From positions 3,116,001-3,180,000 of the forward strand of contig LR990060.1 of NCBI GenBank assembly GCA_905147135.1: a stretch of DNA of 64,000 nt, given 5' to 3'. Made by a program: the position numbers and the translations under genes. Origin of the DNA: Blastobasis lacticolella (taxonomy: Eukaryota; Arthropoda; Insecta; Lepidoptera; Blastobasidae). The stretch's first letter is position 1; each line of letters starts with the position of its first letter. A model generated the notes under the pieces. That model searched no databases. It saw only the letters and a list, made by a program, of their open reading frames with translations, and was not told the origin of the DNA. Shown piece after piece: positions 28,771 to 40,640 of the stretch.

Positions 28771-29157
28771 ATTGGCCGCGAACTGTGCAGTTCCAAAGGA
28801 ACTTTCTCCTACGCATACTAAGGTTTTGAAATGAACTACCTGGAGAGGTTTTCCCTGGAGAGTACAACATGGAGTTCTTCAAGAAAGGTTTTTACGGGGT
28901 CGGCAATGCGTGGTGCGTGCGTTGGTCGCGAACTGTGCGGTTCCAAAGGAACTTTCTCCTACGCACACTAAGATTTTTGAAATGAACTACCTGGAGAGGT
29001 ATTCCCTGAACAGTACAACATGGAGTTCTTCAAGAAAGGTTTTAGGGGGTCGGCAATGCGTGGGTGATGCCCCGGGTATTGCAAACATTCATACGTTGCG
29101 GTGACTGCTTACCATCAGACAGGCCGTAAGTTTGTTTGCCACCTTAGTGGTATAAAA
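28771..29157 (+). repeat. Repeat A with 150-bp tandem duplication
   Basis: 28771-28920 and 28921-29070 are about 90% alike (CGCGAACTGTGC.GTTCCAAA ... ATGGAGTTCTTCAAGAAAGG); only the second carries on into the A-family end at 29157. Confidence 0.7.
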
Positions 29158-29403
29158 AACTACGTGATAACTGTCACATCATACTCTTTATTTGTTTATA
29201 CGACGACCATACGCAGAATATATCAGGCACGACACGGGAAATCCTAGTGTGATAAGGGTTGAACCTTGAACTTTTTCTTGTGAGGGCGCGATGTATGTAC
29301 GAATACATTGAAATCATCTTTGCAGTATGTACATTGAAGCATCATATAAATAAAAACCTGTTACAAAGCGGTTATCGGCTTATTTCATAATCGTATTTTT
29401 TTT

Positions 29404-29468
29404 GTGCCACTTAGATGGCAAACAAGCTTACGGCCTGCCTGATGGTAGGCAGTCACCGCAGCATATTT
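29404..29468 (-). repeat. Dispersed repeat A fragment
   Basis: GCAAACAAGCTTACGGCCTG and CCTGATGGTAGGCAGTCACC. Confidence 0.6.
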
Positions 29469-29554
29469 ACCCACACGCGACAGGGACGACTCTCTACGAA
29501 GCCGAACCAGCCGAAGTGCATTATTTAACGTCCACATCTGTAGGTGGATGTATT

Positions 29555-29985
29555 CCATTATCCAATCTCGTCAGGTTCCCCTGTTAACAGGGTCTCGGTG
29601 GTCAGATGGCGGTCATTATCACAGCCCGTAACAGTCCACTGCAGGACTTAGGGCCTCTCCCACTAAAGGGGAGATTATTGCCATCTCCACGTTTGTCAGG
29701 CGGGTTGGAGATCGCAGTGTTTAAATATAACAATGGAAAATGCTGCTGCCCATTTTCCAGATTACGGAGATTGGTCTTTTGTCTCGAAAACATTAGTCGC
29801 CTTGTGCGACACCCATACGTGTAAGGGGTTGGTGCTATTCTACTCTGCCGGACACCACACGGCTAACGGCTCGGCTCCACTGTAATTACCTGATCTGCCA
29901 AATCTTGAATCACGGTCAAGGCAGACCCCGGGCCCTCACGCGCGAGAGCACATCCGAGGCATTTACGCCAAGATGACCATCTATA
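29555..29985 (+). repeat. SINE-like repeat C split by repeat B
   Basis: Left part to about 29615 (GGTTCCCCTGTTAACAGG) and right part from about 29871 (CCTGATCTGCCAAATCTTGA...). Family B at 29616-29870 lies between. Confidence 0.65.
29616..29870 (+). repeat. Dispersed repeat B inside repeat C
   Basis: CACAGCCCGTAACAGTCCAC to TGCCGGACACCACACGGC; nearly complete. Confidence 0.75.
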
Positions 29986-29989
29986 GAGG

Positions 29990-31261
29990 TGTATTCATCT
30001 CTACCAAACACCACATACCTATCAACCCGTAACAAGAATAAATTGTTGAACGAAAACAAAAAAGAAACGAATCGCTTCCAAATTTGAACGAACTAGTGGA
30101 CCGGTAACAGTTATGTTTGTTAACGCAATAATGTACCAAGTGGTTAATTGACTGTGAAACTCGCATGATGTGCCGACTTTTTGCCCGCTCTGTCCCGAAT
30201 TGTGTGAGACTGGTTTGTTTTGTATGTAGGTACAATGCAGGAGCGTATGAGCATGACCACCTTAAGGATCATATTCCCGTGCAGTTATTAGACATAGACG
30301 TAATGTTTATTAAGCAATTTCTACAATATAAATAAACAACAAAATATTTCTTACTAATTAAATTAGGTGTAAAAATATTGTAATGGCATGCCAAACTAGA
30401 GCTCAGCTTAGCATATGCTTAGGGAGTGAGGCCGAGTGAGTGAGTTAGTGCGTGAATTACTCGCCTAGTGGTCAGACAGGTAACGTAGTGCCGTACATTT
30501 GCCCACCATTTTATGTGCTTATGTGTATTTAAAGGTCTTTTAGCATTAATTGTTTATTCTTATTTATTATATAAACAATACCCTTTTTTTAAAAGGGTAA
30601 ATCTTCAGATGATATCACCCGGAGACGTGACGTGGATATGTGGGATTGGCCGAAAAGGATCCTACCCACTAAAACGCCTCTGCCGCTTTTTTCGAAACAC
30701 TGCAGAACCTCATGGATAGTTTGCACTGTGGTGATATAAACAATACCCTTGGGTCAAAGACGAGTTTTTTGGGCCTAAGGGAGAGCTAATACCCTCTTCT
30801 TTTAGCAAAGTCATATTAGCTTAGTTGCTGTAGCTGCAAAGGAAAATTTTCTTGAAGTGGTAATACTGATAATGCATTTATGCTCTTGATCTGTGCGATA
30901 TAGAAGTGTTAAACATTTATTGCACAGAAAAACAACAGCGCAACATAAAATGTACAAAGTAAGAGAAAAAAAAGGGACAAAATCACAACTAAAAGACTAA
31001 AGCACATTAAGACACATGCGTACCGTGCCGTAACAATGTAAATCGTGAGGAATTAAAAAAGTGTAGTTAGCGACTACTTGCCCTCTAGGGTTGGCACGAT
31101 AAAAACCATTTTATTTAGATTTAAATCAAATTATTATATATTTTTGTTTCAATAAAAATCAACAGTTTAAACAAATATGTTAAATTTACTTTCTTTCACA
31201 GGAATGAACATAAAATCATTTTAGAAATTATTACACTAGGGTCTTTTACATCAGAGAAATC
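29990..31261. other. Unassigned
   Basis: ATATAAACAATACCCTT occurs at about 30567 and again at 30736. 30610-30720 has a conserved-looking GC-rich block with a short frame and no known family. The rest is AT-rich. Confidence 0.3.
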
Positions 31262-31432
31262 AAGATCATTATTGTAATCATCATATCAGCCGAAAGACGC
31301 CCACTGCTGGGCATAGGCTTCCCCCAGAGATCTCGACTAGGGCTGGTCCTGTGCCTTCCGCATCCAGCTGGTACCTGCGATATTTACCAGGTCGTCGGTC
31401 CACCTTGTGGGAGGCCTACCCACACTGCGTAT
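31262..31432 (-). pseudogene. RTE-type LINE, C-terminal remnant
   Basis: Minus reading PPTRWTDDLVNIAGTSWMRK, then a stop and EAYAQQWA, the usual C-terminal end followed by a GAT-type tail. Decayed. Confidence 0.65.
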
Positions 31433-32409
31433 TGTAATACTTAAACGAAAAATAAAGCTTTCCAGCCTTTCGGAATCCCTGTCGGTTTCATAATGGCGAT
31501 TCGTACATCCGAGAGGCTCGTGTTACGTAAGTAGGTCTAAAAGGTAATAACTCACTTCACGCTTAATTACCGCCAAATTTTTCTTGAACTTGACACGCCA
31601 ACTCGCCTTACAAACAATGTAGGTATATCGCTTTAAATTCCGAGTAGAGTTAGTCGACCGCCATGTCGCTCAAATATGAACAAAGTGATGTCGAACAACC
31701 GTAGTGTCGGTCAAAGGTTACTTGTACTTGTCTGTGAAATAAATAAATAAAAATAAATGCCGTTAAAGTACCTATGTCGCTCGAATGTGTATCGGGCGAA
31801 CATGATGTCGAACAACCATATTGTCGGTCGAACGTCTGTCGGACAGCGGTTTGTCGAACAACATTTCGGGATTATTCATAAAAATTAGACTAGTCTGGAA
31901 ATATCATTTAAATTTCATGTCCAACAACCCCCGGCAAAGTCTACATACGCATAACTTTATTATACTCTGATCCGAATATAATGATACAATTCTATGAAAC
32001 ATCTCAATTAAAGTGGCTTTTAAATAAGAAATCGATCTTTTCTTTAAAACAAACATCCATTAAACTAACAGTTAATAATGTTTCCAGCTTGGTTTCCAGC
32101 AAATTTCAGTAAACATTTTCATATTACGCTATAAAGACTTAGCTCTAAGAACAAATTTGCGTGAACCGACTACTTCCTGGTATTTCCTATTTCAACAGTT
32201 TCCAGGGTAATAAGTTCCCTTCTTTTATAGCGGCCGGTTCAAAGGGAAGTGAGCTTAAAGCCGTCTCCGGTAGACCTATTTTCCATTGTGTCGGTTACTG
32301 GGGCGTTCCAGTTTGCAGGTCGTAAGGTATTGCACTGGCGAGTTTAAACTCTATAACAAGTTGAGCTTGTTATGTGCTTAAAACAAGTATAAAAATAAAT
32401 AATAATAAT
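31433..32409. other. No gene; TGTCG/AACAA repeat pair inside
   Basis: 31662-31718 and 31773-31833 are diverged direct copies (ATGTCGCTC.AAT.TG, GATGTCGAACAACC, TTGTCGGTC). Other parts AT-rich, nothing recognised. Confidence 0.4.
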
Positions 32410-32570
32410 AAATATACTTGGACAAATTCTAGCCCCAAAGTAAACAAAGCTTGTGTCATGGGTGTTAAATAACTGATAAAATTACTTTTATACTTTTTTA
32501 TACATATTACGCCCAGACCCGTAACACAAATTAAAATTCATCATTTCATTTTCTGCTCGGCCGGGAATCA
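32410..32570 (-). repeat. tRNA-Gly SINE (family D), head lost
   Basis: TCTAGCCCCAAAGTAAACAA to CTGCTCGGCCGGGAATC; the tRNA head beyond the B box is missing. Confidence 0.65.
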
Positions 32571-33070
32571 ATGTTTCAATAGTAGACTTTGTCGGCGGTT
32601 TTCCGACGTCTGTCGGTTAGGTTAGGAGTATAAAATGTGGACGTTGTAGTAGTCGTCTTAGACTTGACTCTCGGTTAATAATGCCTGTAATTTTTTTTTA
32701 TTGTGATTTTATTATGTATAGAATTCGTTTTTAGACGACGTATAGGAATCTAATAAGAATAATGATTTGTCTATTTCTAGCTTCGTTATAATTATCACAG
32801 ACATTATGCGTCATGCTATAAAATATAACCGTCGACCGGTTCCGACTGTTTTACGTCTGCCCTGTCACCACACCGACTGTCACCGACCACAAAAAGCATA
32901 AAGTACACAATGCGGCTTGCAAAAACCGGTGCGAACCGGTACCCGGTTGGAAGTGTGCCGACGATGGACCGGTTTCAAGCCTAATGGTGCGCGGCGAGGC
33001 TCCTGATTACGATATTGGGCTACTGTATCGTGGTGTCTTATTTGCAGTGTTTATCGGTTGTCATTGGTGA
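32571..33070. other. No feature
   Basis: Several short TGTCGG and CCGACTGT motifs; no coding frame or named repeat. Confidence 0.3.
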
Positions 33071-33336
33071 ATGGCGTTCTTCAAGAAAAGGATGGAATTT
33101 TTTACGGGTTCGGGGTGATGCCCCTGGTATTGCAAACGTCCATAGGCTGCGGTGACTGCTTACCATCAGGGGGCTTACCGTGAGCTTTTATAGCAGGACC
33201 TAAACAGAACGAAACAAGCTTATGTGAGACGTATAGCAATGTCTTGTTCTAAGCAGTTCTGTTTAGATCCTGCTATAATAGTTCATGGTAAGCCCTCAGG
33301 TAGGCCGTAAGCCCGTTTGCCACTTTAGTGAAAAAA
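33071..33336 (+). repeat. Dispersed repeat A split by a hairpin MITE
   Basis: Repeat A to 33169 and again from 33296, with a 126-bp element between the TCAG duplicates. Confidence 0.7.
33170..33295. mobile_element. Hairpin MITE family N, copy 1
   Basis: GGGGCTTACCGTGAGC... pairs with ...CATGGTAAGCCC; arms hold TATAGCAGGACCTAAACAGA and its inverse. Flanked by TCAG at 33166-33169 and 33296-33299. Confidence 0.75.
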
Positions 33337-33604
33337 CATTACGATGGTTATCTAACTTTTTGGAACATTCTGAACAAAAGTCGAAATACTCGTCACCTTA
33401 CGTTATATAGCGTCGTTGGCCTAATGTTAATGGGTCGGACCCACAGAACAATGATCAAGCCACACCGCCCGCGCGCGCGTCCCCAGGGCGACACACATGG
33501 ACTTTAAAGCTCTGTTGTCGGACCAAACGCGAGGTGCCGCGACGAATTTCCGTCAAAAGACAGCTGCAACCATGAGCGTAACAATAATAATGCTAAATAT
33601 GCTT
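33337..33604. other. No feature
   Basis: Short GC-rich block near 33470-33540; nothing recognised. Confidence 0.3.
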
Positions 33605-33792
33605 GGACAATTCACACAGCGCCCTCTAGCCCCAAAGTAGACAACTGATAAACTACTTACATATTTTTAAATACATAGGTATAACACCCAGTCCCATAAC
33701 AGAAATTAAAATTCATCATTTCAATTCCTACTCAGCCGCGACTCGAACCCGGGACCTCTGCGTGGCAGACCCAACTGAACCACTCAAGTCGC
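33605..33792 (-). repeat. tRNA-Gly SINE (family D)
   Basis: CAGCGCCCTCTAGCCCC to CTGAACCACTCAAGTCG with the B-box region CTCGAACCCGGGACC. Confidence 0.7.
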
Positions 33793-33837
33793 AATAGACA
33801 TCAAAACCTCGACTATTTACTACTACAAGTAAATAAA

Positions 33838-34095
33838 AAAATCATCTTGGCGTTAATGTACCGGTTGTGCTCTCGCGCAGGAGGGTCCGGGGTCCGCCTT
33901 GACCATGATCCAGGATTTGGCAGGTCAGGTAATTACAGTGGAGCGACTGCCATCTGACCTCTATGACCCTGCTACCAGGGGAACCTGACCAGATTGGATC
34001 ATGGTTACATATCCAGTCGCCTGAATGTGCAGGTTTCATCACGATGTTTTCCCTCACCGTAAGAGCATCGGTTGGTATTCAACTAATGTACATAA
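33838..34095 (-). repeat. SINE-like repeat C
   Basis: Minus copy from ATCTTGGCGTTAATGT to TCCCTCACCGTAAGAGCATC. Preserves CCTGGTAGCAGGG, the uninterrupted form of the site hit at 48 kb. Confidence 0.7.
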
Positions 34096-34435
34096 CTCAG
34101 AAAACAGTCATTGGTACATAGCCGGAGCGGGATTTACTACTACAAGTAATCAAATTCAATCCACCATGACGCAACCCCGCTCCACCGTGCTTTCCAAGCC
34201 GTCCTACAGCACTATCCACCTGTCCCCTATTCTAAATAGCGACATTGAATAAATCACATTCATTTACCCCTGTACCGTGTACAAGGGGGTGCGTATTGAT
34301 TTCTGACTGAAGGTTAGGGTTACATTTGGACCGGCGTTTGCTATAGCGCTTAGCGGAACGACGTTTCAAGGGCTTTCGTAACAGATGGGTGGCAGGCGTG
34401 GTTTTCTTACTATTATTTTTATATTGGACCACTGG

Positions 34436-34655
34436 GTTTTTAGGCAAGCATTCGTGGGTATCGTACAAGGCGACTAATGTTTTCGAGGAGTCTCCGTAGG
34501 CTGGAAAATGGGCAGTTTTCAATTCTTATATTTATAGTACTGCTATCTTCAATTCGCCTGCGAAGCGTGGATCTTATGGAAATAGCCTCCTCTTTCGTGG
34601 GAGAAGCAGTAAGTCTTGCAGTTGACTGTAATGGGCTGTAATGATGATGATTGCG
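34436..34655 (-). repeat. Dispersed repeat B, partial
   Basis: CGTACAAGGCGACTAATGTT to GGGCTGTAATGATGATGATT. Confidence 0.65.
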
Positions 34656-34688
34656 CCATGTCACCTGTGGTGACTCATTCTCTAGTGT

Positions 34689-35036
34689 CTAAGTTTTGAG
34701 CCGCCCATTATAGGGATCTTTGACGTGACTGGTTGTAAGTGACGATGCGGCCGAAGATGGAGCAGGCCCGTCTAGGAACAGCCAGTCCACTCTTGCCTTG
34801 AAGGCGTCCAGATTATAATGATCAGGGAATACAGTCCCAGGCAACAGCAACAGACAAAGTTGAACCAAAGCGGCTCGTGCGGATAGCTGGAAGATCCAGG
34901 ACATGAGGATAAAGCGTTCGCTCGGATCGCATCTCCCGATGGCGGAAAGGGGCCAGCGGAAATGAGGTCGTGGACTTATGACAATTTCATTACAATTAGG
35001 GCATTGACGAAACTCAACGTTTTTCGAAATTGTCAT
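34689..35036 (-). pseudogene. Jockey-type LINE, reverse transcriptase C-terminus
   Basis: Open minus frame with LPGTVFPDHYNLDAFKARVD and a short tail, the conserved end of jockey-like reverse transcriptases (LW..LP..VFP..YNL..FK). 5' parts are missing. Confidence 0.7.
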
Positions 35037-35087
35037 TAAAAATAATATTATTCATTATGATCTTTATGAATTATCTGCACCACTGTC

Positions 35088-35292
35088 TAAGATGTATCAT
35101 CTATACATAGTATGCCACATGCCCGCCGTCTGTCCCTGTATATCTATGTACGCTTCGATCTTTTAAACTACGCAACGGATTTTAATGCGGTTTTCAACAA
35201 TAGATAGTGTGATTCAAGAGGAAGGTTTATAAACAAGAAAAAAGAGAGGTAGGGGTAAAGTAAACATACGAAGTCGCGCCGGTTCCACTAGT
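35088..35292 (+). repeat. Helitron-like (Lep1-type) repeat
   Basis: AAACTACGCAACGGATTTTA to GAAGTCGCGCCGGTTCCACT AGT. Confidence 0.55.
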
Positions 35293-35603
35293 GTTAATAA
35301 TTATGTTAGTTTTACATTATCCCCTATTACGGGGGCTAGCGCCGCGCGGTGATTATTTTCTTATAAGGTGCCTAATGTCAATAGAAAACGTTAGTCAATC
35401 AATGTCGCTTAGGTAGTCTTAACATTATTTCTTGCACGAGATTTTCTGCTGATTTTCTCTTTTTCCCATTTCATCACTTTCACGAGTTAATTTCTAAAAT
35501 TAAAGTTGAAATTTTTTGAATTATCTAGATTTCGCTGAAGGCAACTATGTACACGTAGTATTCGAGAGTGAGGATAATTAAATTTAAAAAAATACTTATA
35601 AAC
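35293..35603. other. No feature
   Basis: AT-rich; nothing recognised. Confidence 0.3.
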
Positions 35604-35816
35604 AGCGCCATCTAGCCCCAAAGTAAGCAAAGCTTGTGCTGTAAGTGTTAGATAACTGATTAACTACTTGATCGATAATGATAAACTACATACTACTTAC
35701 ACACAATCTCGTTACAGAAACTAAAAATAATCATTTAAATTTTTTCTCGGCCGATAATCGAACCTGGGACCTATGCGTGACAGGCCGACATCTTAACGAG
35801 CTGAACCACTCATTTC
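35604..35816 (-). repeat. tRNA-Gly SINE (family D)
   Basis: CAGCGCCATCTAGCCCCAAA to GAGCTGAACCACTCATTTCG; head diverged. Confidence 0.7.
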
Positions 35817-36046
35817 GTACATAACAGCTATCAAGTATCATTAATATAAACATCAAATAAAGATCCAATTAGTTGTAATAAGTATGTGATGAAACGACGA
35901 ATTGATTGTTACAGAAACTAATATGTTATTGGACTATTTGTGTCTGGTTTTTTCCCGCAATTTCTGTCCAATATAAATAACCTGTTCTTTGTTATCGCTG
36001 GTTAGGAAATTATCACTATTATCAGTAAAACAGGTCAAGTGCGACA

Positions 36047-36155
36047 CTTTTTACTACACGTACATATTATCTGGTTTGTTACTACGGTTAGTATTGTTTT
36101 TACCTCGATAACCGTGGTAACGAATCTGATAATATGTGTAGTGAAAGTGTTATAA
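36047..36155. repeat. Inverted-repeat element remnant
   Basis: Arms of about 40 bp: CACTTTTTACTACACGTACA... and ...TGTGTAGTGAAAGTG, with CTACGGTTA/TAACCGTGG inside. Confidence 0.55.
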
Positions 36156-36223
36156 CCACGAAAGTCTTAATAGCTTAGGTACTATTTCTTATTACTACTA
36201 AGTTATATTTATGTATGATTTCC

Positions 36224-36515
36224 CACTGCAACCATGTACTCCAACATGACTCGTTTCTGAGTTATGTACATTAATTGAATGCTAACCGATGCTCTTACGG
36301 TGAGGGAAAAAATCGTGATGAAACCTGCACTTCAGGCGACTGAATGTAACCATGATCCAATTTGGTCAGGTTCCCCTCTTAGTAGGGTCACGGAGGTCAG
36401 ATGGCAGTTGCTCCACTGTAACTATCCGATTTGCCAAATCTTGGATCACGGTTAAAGCGGACCACAGGCCCTCGTGCGCGAGAGCACAACCGGGACATTA
36501 ACACCAACATGATGA
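36224..36515 (+). repeat. SINE-like repeat C
   Basis: ACCGATGCTCTTACGGTGAG to GGGACATTAACACCAACATG. Confidence 0.7.
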
Positions 36516-37235
36516 CTATTTATTTATGATTTATTTCACACTGATGATTTGTTTCCTCGTGTTAAAAGTGAATTTACGACGCTTTCCAAGTACGCTCTCA
36601 AGTTGAACTAATTCTTAAATACTTAGAAATGTGCTGACTTTAATTATAATTGTTAATATGTAAATTCTTAAAAGGCAACCAGCCATTATGCGGTATACGA
36701 AAGTGCTCATGTGAAATCGTCGGTTTTCTACGTCGTTAATTCTTTTTTTGTTTACGTTATTTCGTTTTGCATTGGCGAAGTTAAGGATCATTTTCATTTG
36801 TTACTGTTACATTTAATTATAATCACCTAGCACCAGATTATAATACACTATTTTGTATACAAGTGCGTCATGTACATATTGGGTGGTTTATATTTAAAAT
36901 AAATTACTTCTCGTCTACCGTACGTTTCGGGTATTATTGTAGTTGTCACTAAACTTAGGTGTCGGCTAAGTTATTTCTTATCTCCATTTGAACGATGCTG
37001 ATTGGCTAAAAACTAGTGGGGACGGAACTTTGGGGATTCCTAAGCTTAGTGAGAACGGCCATTACAGTTATATCCAGCAGTCAATACTCATACCTATCGC
37101 GCTTCCTAACGGGAAACATTTTTGCTGCAAATGTAACTGTAACAATTTTCCCAATGTCTACAGATTCCCAATTGTACACATTCTATTCCAATTTATTTCG
37201 CATTACATGTGTTACAAATAGATTCCCATGTCAAC
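36516..37235. other. No feature
   Basis: AT-rich, no recognised gene or repeat. Confidence 0.3.
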
Positions 37236-37495
37236 ACAGTGGCCGGCCTAGCCGGAAACCATTGCCAGCTATTTTTTTAACCTACAACGAAACAAGAGGG
37301 GTGTTTGACGTTGTGTATGTCTGGCTCTGCGTATGTGTGGAAGTGTGTCTGTCTGTGGCATCGTAGCTCCCGAACGGATGGACCGATTTCGATGCCGTGT
37401 TCTTTATTTGAAAGGCAGGTTAATCAAGTTGGTTCCCAGCTTTGTTTCATTCAAATCGGTTCAGTAGTTTCGCAGATATTTGAGTAAATATAACA
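37236..37495 (+). repeat. Lepidopteran dispersed repeat feeding into (CA)n
   Basis: GGCATCGTAGCTCCCGAACG GATGGACCGATTTCGATGC and AATCGGTTCAGTAGTTTCGC recur at 39545-39670 and 47216-47385. Confidence 0.55.
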
Positions 37496-37499
37496 CACA

Positions 37500-37559
<60 letters not shown>

Positions 37560-37594
37560 CACACACACGCATACACATACACACACACACATAA
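37496..37594. repeat. (CA)n microsatellite
   Basis: About 95 bp of almost pure CA/AC dinucleotides with a few T interruptions. Confidence 0.95.
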
Positions 37595-38454
37595 GTACAT
37601 AATAATGCAAACCAGGTCCGGGGTTATCCGACACAGTCAGACACACAGATATACAGCCACAGTACCGTCAAACTTAACAACCCTCGTTTTTCTTTGGGAG
37701 CTAAAAAGATACGCGCCGCTCAACTCGCGCGAGGATATGTTCATACCTTTATTACTGCCTCATCAACGCCCAGGTCACGTAGTGTCACATCACACCCTTC
37801 CTGGCTGGCTTTATTCCTCGGTGAGTACAAATTTGTGTGAGGAAATCTCTCACGGATGTCCTCGGAGGGATATTAGCGTAATGCTCGGAGGTTTATGCCG
37901 GCTTTTCGGATGACGACGCCTCAGTGGATTGGGTTGAGGCGGTTTTAGACTCAGATGATAATATTGGCGTGTATATGTGTAGCGTAGGTGTATATCTGTG
38001 TATCCGGTATCGATGCGGTTATTCTTTCATTTATTTGGAAGCCAACTAACTAGTCGGGATAGTTCTTGGGAAATAATCGACTAAATGTAAACCAATAATG
38101 ATAGAAAACTCCGATATGATTTTGTACGTACATGTGATGTACTAATAGCTCGGGCGGCTATGACAGGTGCGTGGACGTTTAGGAAATTTTATTCCTGTGA
38201 AACGCACTTGGAATTTAAAATAAAAGTGTAAAAAAAGAGGTTTTTTTTTACAGTATGCGTTTTTTACAGATTACTTTTCCATTGTAAGTGATAAATATAC
38301 GTTTGCATACATTTTGCACGCGTAATCATTTTTACGCGAATTACCAAAGTTCGCAATTTTAACCAACTTTAGAAATTCGAGGTTAAGGTATTAGTATGCA
38401 CATCTAACGAGTGGCGAGCTCGTTGCGGTGCTGAAAGTTCGACTAGCCTCAAAG
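37595..38454. other. No gene recognised
   Basis: Contains T-rich runs and short frames only. Confidence 0.3.
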
Positions 38455-38545
38455 TACGAAACGGTCACCCATCCAGTTCCCGGACCCTGCGTTGCTTAAC
38501 TTTCGTTATCGGACCGGTGATGCTTCCGTGTATAACAAGGCAATA
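38455..38545 (-). pseudogene. 5S rRNA-like sequence (relic or 5S-derived SINE)
   Basis: Minus reading has AAGTTAAGCAACG...GGGTCCGG...CTGGATGGGTGACCG in the order of the 5S rRNA internal and 3' regions. The 5' third is diverged, so it is not a working 5S gene. Confidence 0.55.
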
Positions 38546-38730
38546 ATTGGCCCGTCACGCCGCAAAGGCATTACTGTCGGCTTATTGTTAGCGACTTATG
38601 GCGCCAATTGGAAAGACACTCTCGCGTGTCCACCTTGACGTGAAGCAGGTGTTACTGGGAGATAAGTACCGAACAAAAGAAACGGCTGCAAATCCGACGA
38701 TAGATATAATTAAATGAGAAAGCATATTGA

Positions 38731-38864
38731 TGTTTTTTTTTTTTTATACCACTGGTGACAAACAAGCTTGCGGCCTGCCTAATGGTAAGCAGTCACCGCA
38801 GCCTGTGGACGTTTGCAATACCAGGGGCATCACCCACGCGTTGCCGACCCCGTAAAAACCTTTG
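38731..38864 (-). repeat. Dispersed repeat A with T-run (A-tail)
   Basis: T-run then TACCACTGGTGACAAACAAG ... ACCCCGTAAAAACC. Confidence 0.7.
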
Positions 38865-38936
38865 TGGCTGGCTTAGCTCAGTGGTCACCATACCGCCATA
38901 CCGATTAATCTGTGACTCGACAAGTCTAGAAAGGGG

Positions 38937-39155
38937 TGAAAAGGTTTTTACGGGGTCGGCAGCGCGTAGTTGATACTCCTGGTATTTTATCTGTATGTAT
39001 CCCTTTCCGTTTACCCCAGCGGTTGGCGAGCGGCAGATGTGGCCAGCCCACTGCACCAATGGCACGATAAGTAGTGCCTGTTGTGTCGTCTATATGTATG
39101 ATGTTTCTCTATGTATTTTACTGTGTGCAATAAAATGTTAAATAAATAAAATAAT
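38937..39155 (+). repeat. Repeat A scrap plus LINE 3' UTR
   Basis: 38937-38986 GGTTTTTACGGGGTCGGCAG; 39025-39155 TGCCTGTTGTGTC...GCAATAAAATGTTAAATAAA, as at 21230-21352. Confidence 0.5.
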
Positions 39156-39544
39156 TTGACATGTACTCTTGTACCGAGAGATTTGACAGCTCTACATCTA
39201 CAGAAACGCCACCAAGAGAGAAACATTTTTTGTCATTGATATTTTCTTCTGAGAGGTTTGATGGGTGCACATCTACAGCAGCGCCACCAAGCGGGATACT
39301 CTTTCTGCCAGCTTGCTTTATCTTGTAGTAAAAGAACTTTGAGAATAGGGTAGGTAAATAGTTTCCGCTACCCTCATCGCCTACTTTACCGAAAGAGGAG
39401 ACGCGGCCTGCACGGCCTACATGCATTCAGCGCTTTAAAAGCCTGCGGTCGACGCACTGAAATTGGGTCGAGCGGAGACGGGAGCCTCCAGGCTTGCTGT
39501 ACTCACCGCTACTGAATCCGTTTCCTAGACCAGAGCCGTGGCGT
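39156..39544. other. Unassigned
   Basis: A minus frame holds two diverged copies of LGG..VDV..SNLS, from a DNA duplication around ACATCTACAG.A.CGCCACCA. No known family. Confidence 0.3.
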
Positions 39545-39670
39545 AAGTTTGATATGTGCATCTGTGGCACTGTGTATGGATGTATATGTGTGCCTGTCTG
39601 TGGAATCGTAGCTTCCTAATGGATGGAGCGATTTTGAAGCGGTTTCTTATATAATCAATATCGCGAGGTT
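39545..39670 (+). repeat. Dispersed repeat as at 37236
   Basis: GTGGAATCGTAGCTTCCTAA TGGATGGAGCGATTTTGAAG. Confidence 0.5.
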
Positions 39671-39879
39671 GTTTGAGAGTCAAACAAGACAAAGCAAAGC
39701 TCGCGAGACAAACGTGTCTCCATACCGTAAGGCTGCCTCGCAAGGTCCGATACACGCATTTAGATAAACAGTTCAATCGAAATGGTTATTAACTTTAACA
39801 GAATCTTTGAAGAGACTACTTTTTTTTATTAAGGCCAACATTTGCCATTTGCAAGCCAGGCATTTGACCGCCATCCCAC

Positions 39880-40145
39880 CGCCATCTCACATGGTACGAT
39901 GCTACGATACGGCCGATGATGGAGCATGCCTGTCTGGGAACAGCTTCCTAGGAAGTTTCGCGGATTGGAATGTAGAAGCAAATGAGTTACCTATGTCAGG
40001 GCATGTTTGTAGCAATGACTCCATCATTGCATTTTCATTGCATTCGGTGGCTTGCATTTCGCGGACGGGCATCGTCAGCGCCGGCCAAGTCTCGCAGCCA
40101 TAGAGTATTACAGGCCTAATAATGCTTTTGCGTATTATCTCGTTG
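39880..40145 (-). pseudogene. LINE reverse transcriptase fragment
   Basis: Minus reading IRKSIIRPVILYGCETWPAL followed by TMPVREMQAT matches the RPV.LYG.E.W segment after the RT domain of RTE-like LINEs. Both ends truncated. Confidence 0.6.
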
Positions 40146-40640
40146 ATGTATTAGCTTGTCAGTATAACTTCGGGCCACAAGAATTGGGCACCACCCTATG
40201 CAGAGGATATACCAGCTATCCGCACGAAGCGCTTGGCTCGATATTTCTAAAGCCTACAGCCTAATTAATGAAACGCTGTGCCTGCCAATCTGTGCCCCGA
40301 ACGATACAATCTGGACGTTTCAAGGCCAGAGTAAATAGGCTGTTTTTAAATATTATTTTTTTTATTTATTGAGGAAAACAAACAGTCTTACACATAAACA
40401 AAACATATCAACAGACTTACAGTTCCATAATTCACATACAATATTTTACTTTTATCCTTGAGCTTACAGTATACAGCGCAAGAAATATTGAATTTAATAA
40501 AATGATTAACAATGAACATATTAATCTGCGCAATAGTACCCAACAAGATCATGTTTAGGCGCCGGTTGCTTGGGCTGATTGCTATTCAAGAAGTTACTTA
40601 TAACAACAATTCGTATACTCTCTTTCTATAATATTTTCCC
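40146..40640. other. AT-rich flank of LINE
   Basis: No gene recognised; LINE 5' UTR probably begins somewhere near 40640 but the edge is not defined. Confidence 0.3.

Noticed and set aside
37461..37646. Valine/cysteine-rich minus frame
   Set aside because: Translation of the (CA)n microsatellite.
39118..39426. VGRAGRV motif suggesting a helicase motif VI
   Set aside because: No other helicase motif on either side, and the frame holds a short DNA duplication; chance similarity.
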